From: Bacteroidales bacterium
Lineage (GTDB): Bacteria; Bacteroidota; Bacteroidia; Bacteroidales; Muribaculaceae
Length of the DNA stretch: 27,708 nucleotides
Direction of reading: 5' to 3'
Assembly: GCA_900769345.1 (NCBI GenBank)
Contig: CAAGGJ010000125.1
Coordinates: forward strand, 1-27,708
The notes under the pieces are model-generated. The model was given only the letters and a program-made list of their open reading frames with translations, was not told where the DNA came from and did no database searches. Positions 25,638-27,708 of this stretch are shown here, in pieces (within the stretch, counting starts at the first letter, position 1; the number at the start of each line of letters is the position of its first letter). The position numbers and the translations under genes were made by a program.

Positions 25638-26600
25638 TCACTCTTTACCGAAGAGCGACTTCACAAACTCCGCTTTACGGAACACTTGCAAGTGGTCGAT
25701 ACCTTCACCAAGTCCTATATATTTTACAGGAATCTTGAATTGGTCGCTGATACCTATCACCACGCCACCCTTTGCCGTGCCGTCGAGTTTAGTTATTGCC
25801 AGTTCGTTGACTTCAGTAGCGGCAACAAACTGCTTGGCTTGTTCAAATGCATTCTGACCGGTAGAACCGTCGAGCACGAGCAAAATCTCGTTAGGCGCTC
25901 CGGGCACCACGCGCTGCATCACTTTCTTTATCTTGGTAAGCTCATTCATCAAGCCCACTTTATTGTGAAGACGGCCTGCCGTGTCGATAATCACCACATC
26001 GGCACCTTGTGCCTTAGCCGACGATACAGTGTCGAATGCCACCGAAGCGGGGTCGCTTCCCATCTGCTGCTTTATCACAGGCACACCCACGCGTTCGCCC
26101 CATATCTCGAGCTGCTCTATAGCAGCTGCGCGGAAGGTATCGGCAGCGCCAAGCATCACTTTATTACCGGCTTTCTTAAATTGGTAGGCCAATTTCCCTA
26201 TCGTGGTGGTCTTGCCCACACCGTTAACGCCCACCACCATTATCACATAGGGCTTCTCCACTCCTTCAGGCACCTGGAAGTCCTCGCCAACGCTGTTCTC
26301 GCTATCGGCAAGCATCTGAGTGATTTCATCGCACAGCAATTCGTTGAGTTCCGACGAATTGACATAGCGGTCGCGGGCTACGCGCTCTCTGATGCGGTCG
26401 ATTATCTTGAGCGTTGTCTCCACGCCCACATCGGAGGTAATGAACACCTCTTCGAGTTCATCGAGCACATCGTCGTCGATGGTCGATTTGCCTGCCACTG
26501 CTCGCGCCAATTTGCTGAAAAAACCCGTTTTTGTCTTCTCTAAGCCCTTGTCGAGTGTCTCTTTCTTCTCTTTTGAAAATATGTTTTTGAAAAAACCCAT
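25638..26600 (-). CDS. ftsY: Signal recognition particle receptor FtsY
   Basis: SRP-type GTPase that docks SRP-ribosome complexes at the inner membrane. From ATG 26600 (MGFFKNIFSKEKK) the protein has 320 residues. A short basic/amphipathic N-terminus replaces the long acidic A domain of E. coli, as is usual in Bacteroidota. The NG domain follows: VGVNGVGKTTTIGKLAY with the P-loop at about 124-132, DTFRAAAIEQL, DTAGRLHN, TKLDGTAKGG and GLGEGIDHLQVF. A longer frame opens at 26654, but its extra residues overlap the promoter (26624-26655) and are not FtsY-like, so I use 26600. It is the first gene of the ftsY-rimO-men transcription unit. Confidence 0.97.
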   Translation of the reverse strand: MGFFKNIFSKEKKETLDKGLEKTKTGFFSKLARAVAGKSTIDDDVLDELEEVFITSDVGVETTLKIIDRIRERVARDRYVNSSELNELLCDEITQMLADSENSVGEDFQVPEGVEKPYVIMVVGVNGVGKTTTIGKLAYQFKKAGNKVMLGAADTFRAAAIEQLEIWGERVGVPVIKQQMGSDPASVAFDTVSSAKAQGADVVIIDTAGRLHNKVGLMNELTKIKKVMQRVVPGAPNEILLVLDGSTGQNAFEQAKQFVAATEVNELAITKLDGTAKGGVVIGISDQFKIPVKYIGLGEGIDHLQVFRKAEFVKSLFGKE

Positions 26601-26623
26601 ATATGATGTATTGATTAATTTTG

Positions 26624-26655
26624 CAAATTTACTAAATTTTTCTGCCTCTACCAAA
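26624..26655 (-). promoter_or_regulatory. Bacteroidota-type promoter of ftsY
   Basis: On the minus strand TTTG (26652-26655), a 20-nt spacer and TAAATTTG (26624-26631) match the consensus exactly. Initiation near 26617 would leave a leader of about 15-20 nt before ATG 26600, and excludes the upstream ATG at 26654 as a start on this transcript. Confidence 0.85.
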
Positions 26656-26720
26656 AAGCGGCTCTAAGTTATTAGTTTATCCGAGACTTCCTCTATTGTT
26701 TCGCTCGCTTTCGTTGCTTT

Positions 26721-27575
26721 TTATCTGCCGAAGAATTGTTCCAATCGCTCAGGACTGAGTATCGTCCATAGCGATGCCACCGTCCATCCGGGAGCAAACA
26801 CATCGTTGTAGAATCCCTTGCCGTTATCGCCATAATCCCATGTGGTGTGCTGCACCACTTCGGGATAAAAGCCTTCTTTGCCCACGCCACACATCCGGCT
26901 GTTCATTGGCATGAGTTGAAGCATCGATGTGCTGATGACATCGGCAAATTGCGCCAATCGCTTCTCCCCGGCATGATTGCCAAGAAAACGCAAAACCGCC
27001 ACAAAATCAAACACATACACATCTACATGATTATTTTCGACCGACACATTGCCCCAGCCGCGTGTCTTGAAACCCACATCACCAAGCATCTGACTCGGCG
27101 CAAACGGCACATCCCATGTGTAGAACCACGACAAAGCAAAATATGCCGCTTTTCGCATCAGCGCGATATAATGCTCTCGTTCGGCGCCGCTGCTCACTAA
27201 TGTCAGGTAGTACATGGCTATTGCACTATATATCGCCGCCTCTTTGTCTTCGCAATTTGCATCGAGTGTGGTTGAGAAATAGTCGCTCTTGCCTATCAAC
27301 TCCGTTTCAAGATATTTTGCCGCCTTCACAGCTGCATCGGCGTAGCATTTATCGCCAAAATAATGGTGTGCCATAGCAAGCGGCAATATTGCAAGCGGCG
27401 TGCTTCCGCCCAAATGGTCGATGACGTTCATTTCATCATCGAATTTTCGGGCAAAGCTGCCGTCATCCTGCTGCAGATGCACTATTTTCTGAAGCAGAGA
27501 TGTTACCTTCGCCTCCCACTCGGTATGCAGGCGTCCACGACTTCGCTCATATTGCAAATAATAGAGTAGCGCCAT
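26721..27575 (-). CDS. Unrecognised alpha-helical protein, probably the C-terminal part of a larger one
   Basis: I cannot name this 284-residue product. It has repeated helical hairpins with Trp/Tyr/Gly-rich turns: QQDDGSFARKF, NCEDKEAAIYSAIAMYYL, WDVPFAPSQMLGDVGFKTRG, SVENNHVDVYVFDF and NGKGFYNDVFAPGWTVASL. This fits an alpha/alpha-toroid fold seen in glycan-active enzymes and terpene cyclases; that is inference. It has no signal peptide. The frame stays open and looks coding for 33 codons upstream of ATG 27575, with no other start, until a TAG at 27675-27677. The real protein is therefore probably longer and this copy may be broken or cut by the window edge. It is separated from ftsY by the ftsY promoter. 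Confidence 0.65.
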   Translation of the reverse strand: MALLYYLQYERSRGRLHTEWEAKVTSLLQKIVHLQQDDGSFARKFDDEMNVIDHLGGSTPLAILPLAMAHHYFGDKCYADAAVKAAKYLETELIGKSDYFSTTLDANCEDKEAAIYSAIAMYYLTLVSSGAEREHYIALMRKAAYFALSWFYTWDVPFAPSQMLGDVGFKTRGWGNVSVENNHVDVYVFDFVAVLRFLGNHAGEKRLAQFADVISTSMLQLMPMNSRMCGVGKEGFYPEVVQHTTWDYGDNGKGFYNDVFAPGWTVASLWTILSPERLEQFFGR

Positions 27576-27708
27576 TGATGCCTCCGACTGGCGGCGTATG
27601 CTATAGACGCGTGTTTCTTCATTGTCCTCAAAATTGGCGTATAGGTCATTTTGGGTGCTAAAATCGCCACAACTCTATGGTTTACAGCGAGTTAATAGAG
27701 TTTAAAAG
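27576..27708 (-). other. Coding-like extension ending at an in-frame stop, then an inverted repeat
   Basis: In the frame of the downstream gene, 27576-27674 translates to a plausible protein stretch (GDFSTQNDLYANFEDNEE followed by TRVYSIRRQSEAS) without a start codon. A TAG at 27675-27677 closes the frame. It overlaps a perfect 8-bp inverted repeat, AACTCTAT (27671-27678) with ATAGAGTT (27695-27702), loop 16 nt. All three minus-strand frames contain stops between 27678 and 27708. This may be the junction of an insertion or a nonsense/frameshift mutation. Confidence 0.45.

Noticed and set aside
25686..26543. Plus-strand frame of 285 codons
   Set aside because: Antisense to ftsY, whose GTPase motifs are intact.
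26601..26654. N-terminal extension of ftsY to ATG 26654
   Set aside because: Overlaps a perfect promoter and adds 18 residues that do not resemble the FtsY N-terminus.
1..27708. CRISPR arrays, tRNA or rRNA genes, complete insertion sequences
   Set aside because: No regularly spaced repeats, cloverleaf-like sequence, conserved rRNA blocks or transposase-like frames were seen on either strand.

Overview
The window looks like a chromosomal segment of a Bacteroidales bacterium, possibly a gut lineage. Four things point there. There is a biotin-dependent, Na+-pumping methylmalonyl-CoA decarboxylase operon of the succinate-to-propionate route. Promoters repeatedly match the Bacteroidota consensus (-33 TTTG, about 20 nt, -7 TAnnTTTG). 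Shine-Dalgarno sequences are mostly absent. Several genes are typical of that phylum (DUF4924 family, kinase-RapZ fusion, lamin-tail-OadG fusion). Genus is not assigned.

Layout, left to right. (1) Positions 1-117 hold the 5' end of a group IIC intron on the minus strand. It sits 5 nt past the stem of the dnaK terminator (123-158), and dnaK follows on the minus strand. (2) Divergent from dnaK is the plus-strand operon mce-mmdA-(LTD/OadG)-mmdC-mmdB (2492-7202). It encodes methylmalonyl-CoA epimerase and the subunits of a membrane decarboxylase that couples (S)-methylmalonyl-CoA decarboxylation to Na+ export. (3) Next come separate plus-strand units: a cytoplasmic GH13 alpha-amylase-like enzyme, prs, a Crp/Fnr-type regulator with a DUF4924 gene, and prfC (GTG start). 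(4) A two-gene operon at 13625-15789 encodes an AmgK-like amino-sugar kinase fused to a RapZ C-terminal domain, overlapping a MurU-like nucleotidyltransferase. This is probably an anomeric MurNAc/GlcNAc salvage route to UDP-MurNAc with a built-in amino-sugar sensor. (5) From 15926 rightward everything is on the minus strand: a secreted GH9-CE4 (NodB) fusion, menE, menC, menB, menD, menF, rimO and ftsY, transcribed in the order ftsY-rimO-menF-menD-menB-menC-menE. menD has an extra promoter of its own. (6) At the right edge is the C-terminal part of an unrecognised alpha-helical protein. Its frame runs upstream of its only ATG but ends at an in-frame stop next to an inverted repeat, so it may be 5'-truncated.

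Most of the content is core metabolism. The parts most worth a second look are the AmgK-RapZ/MurU operon, the GH9-NodB fusion with a non-canonical deacetylase metal site, the terminator-targeting intron, the lamin-tail/OadG subunit and the broken gene at the right edge. No tRNA, rRNA, CRISPR array or complete insertion sequence was seen.
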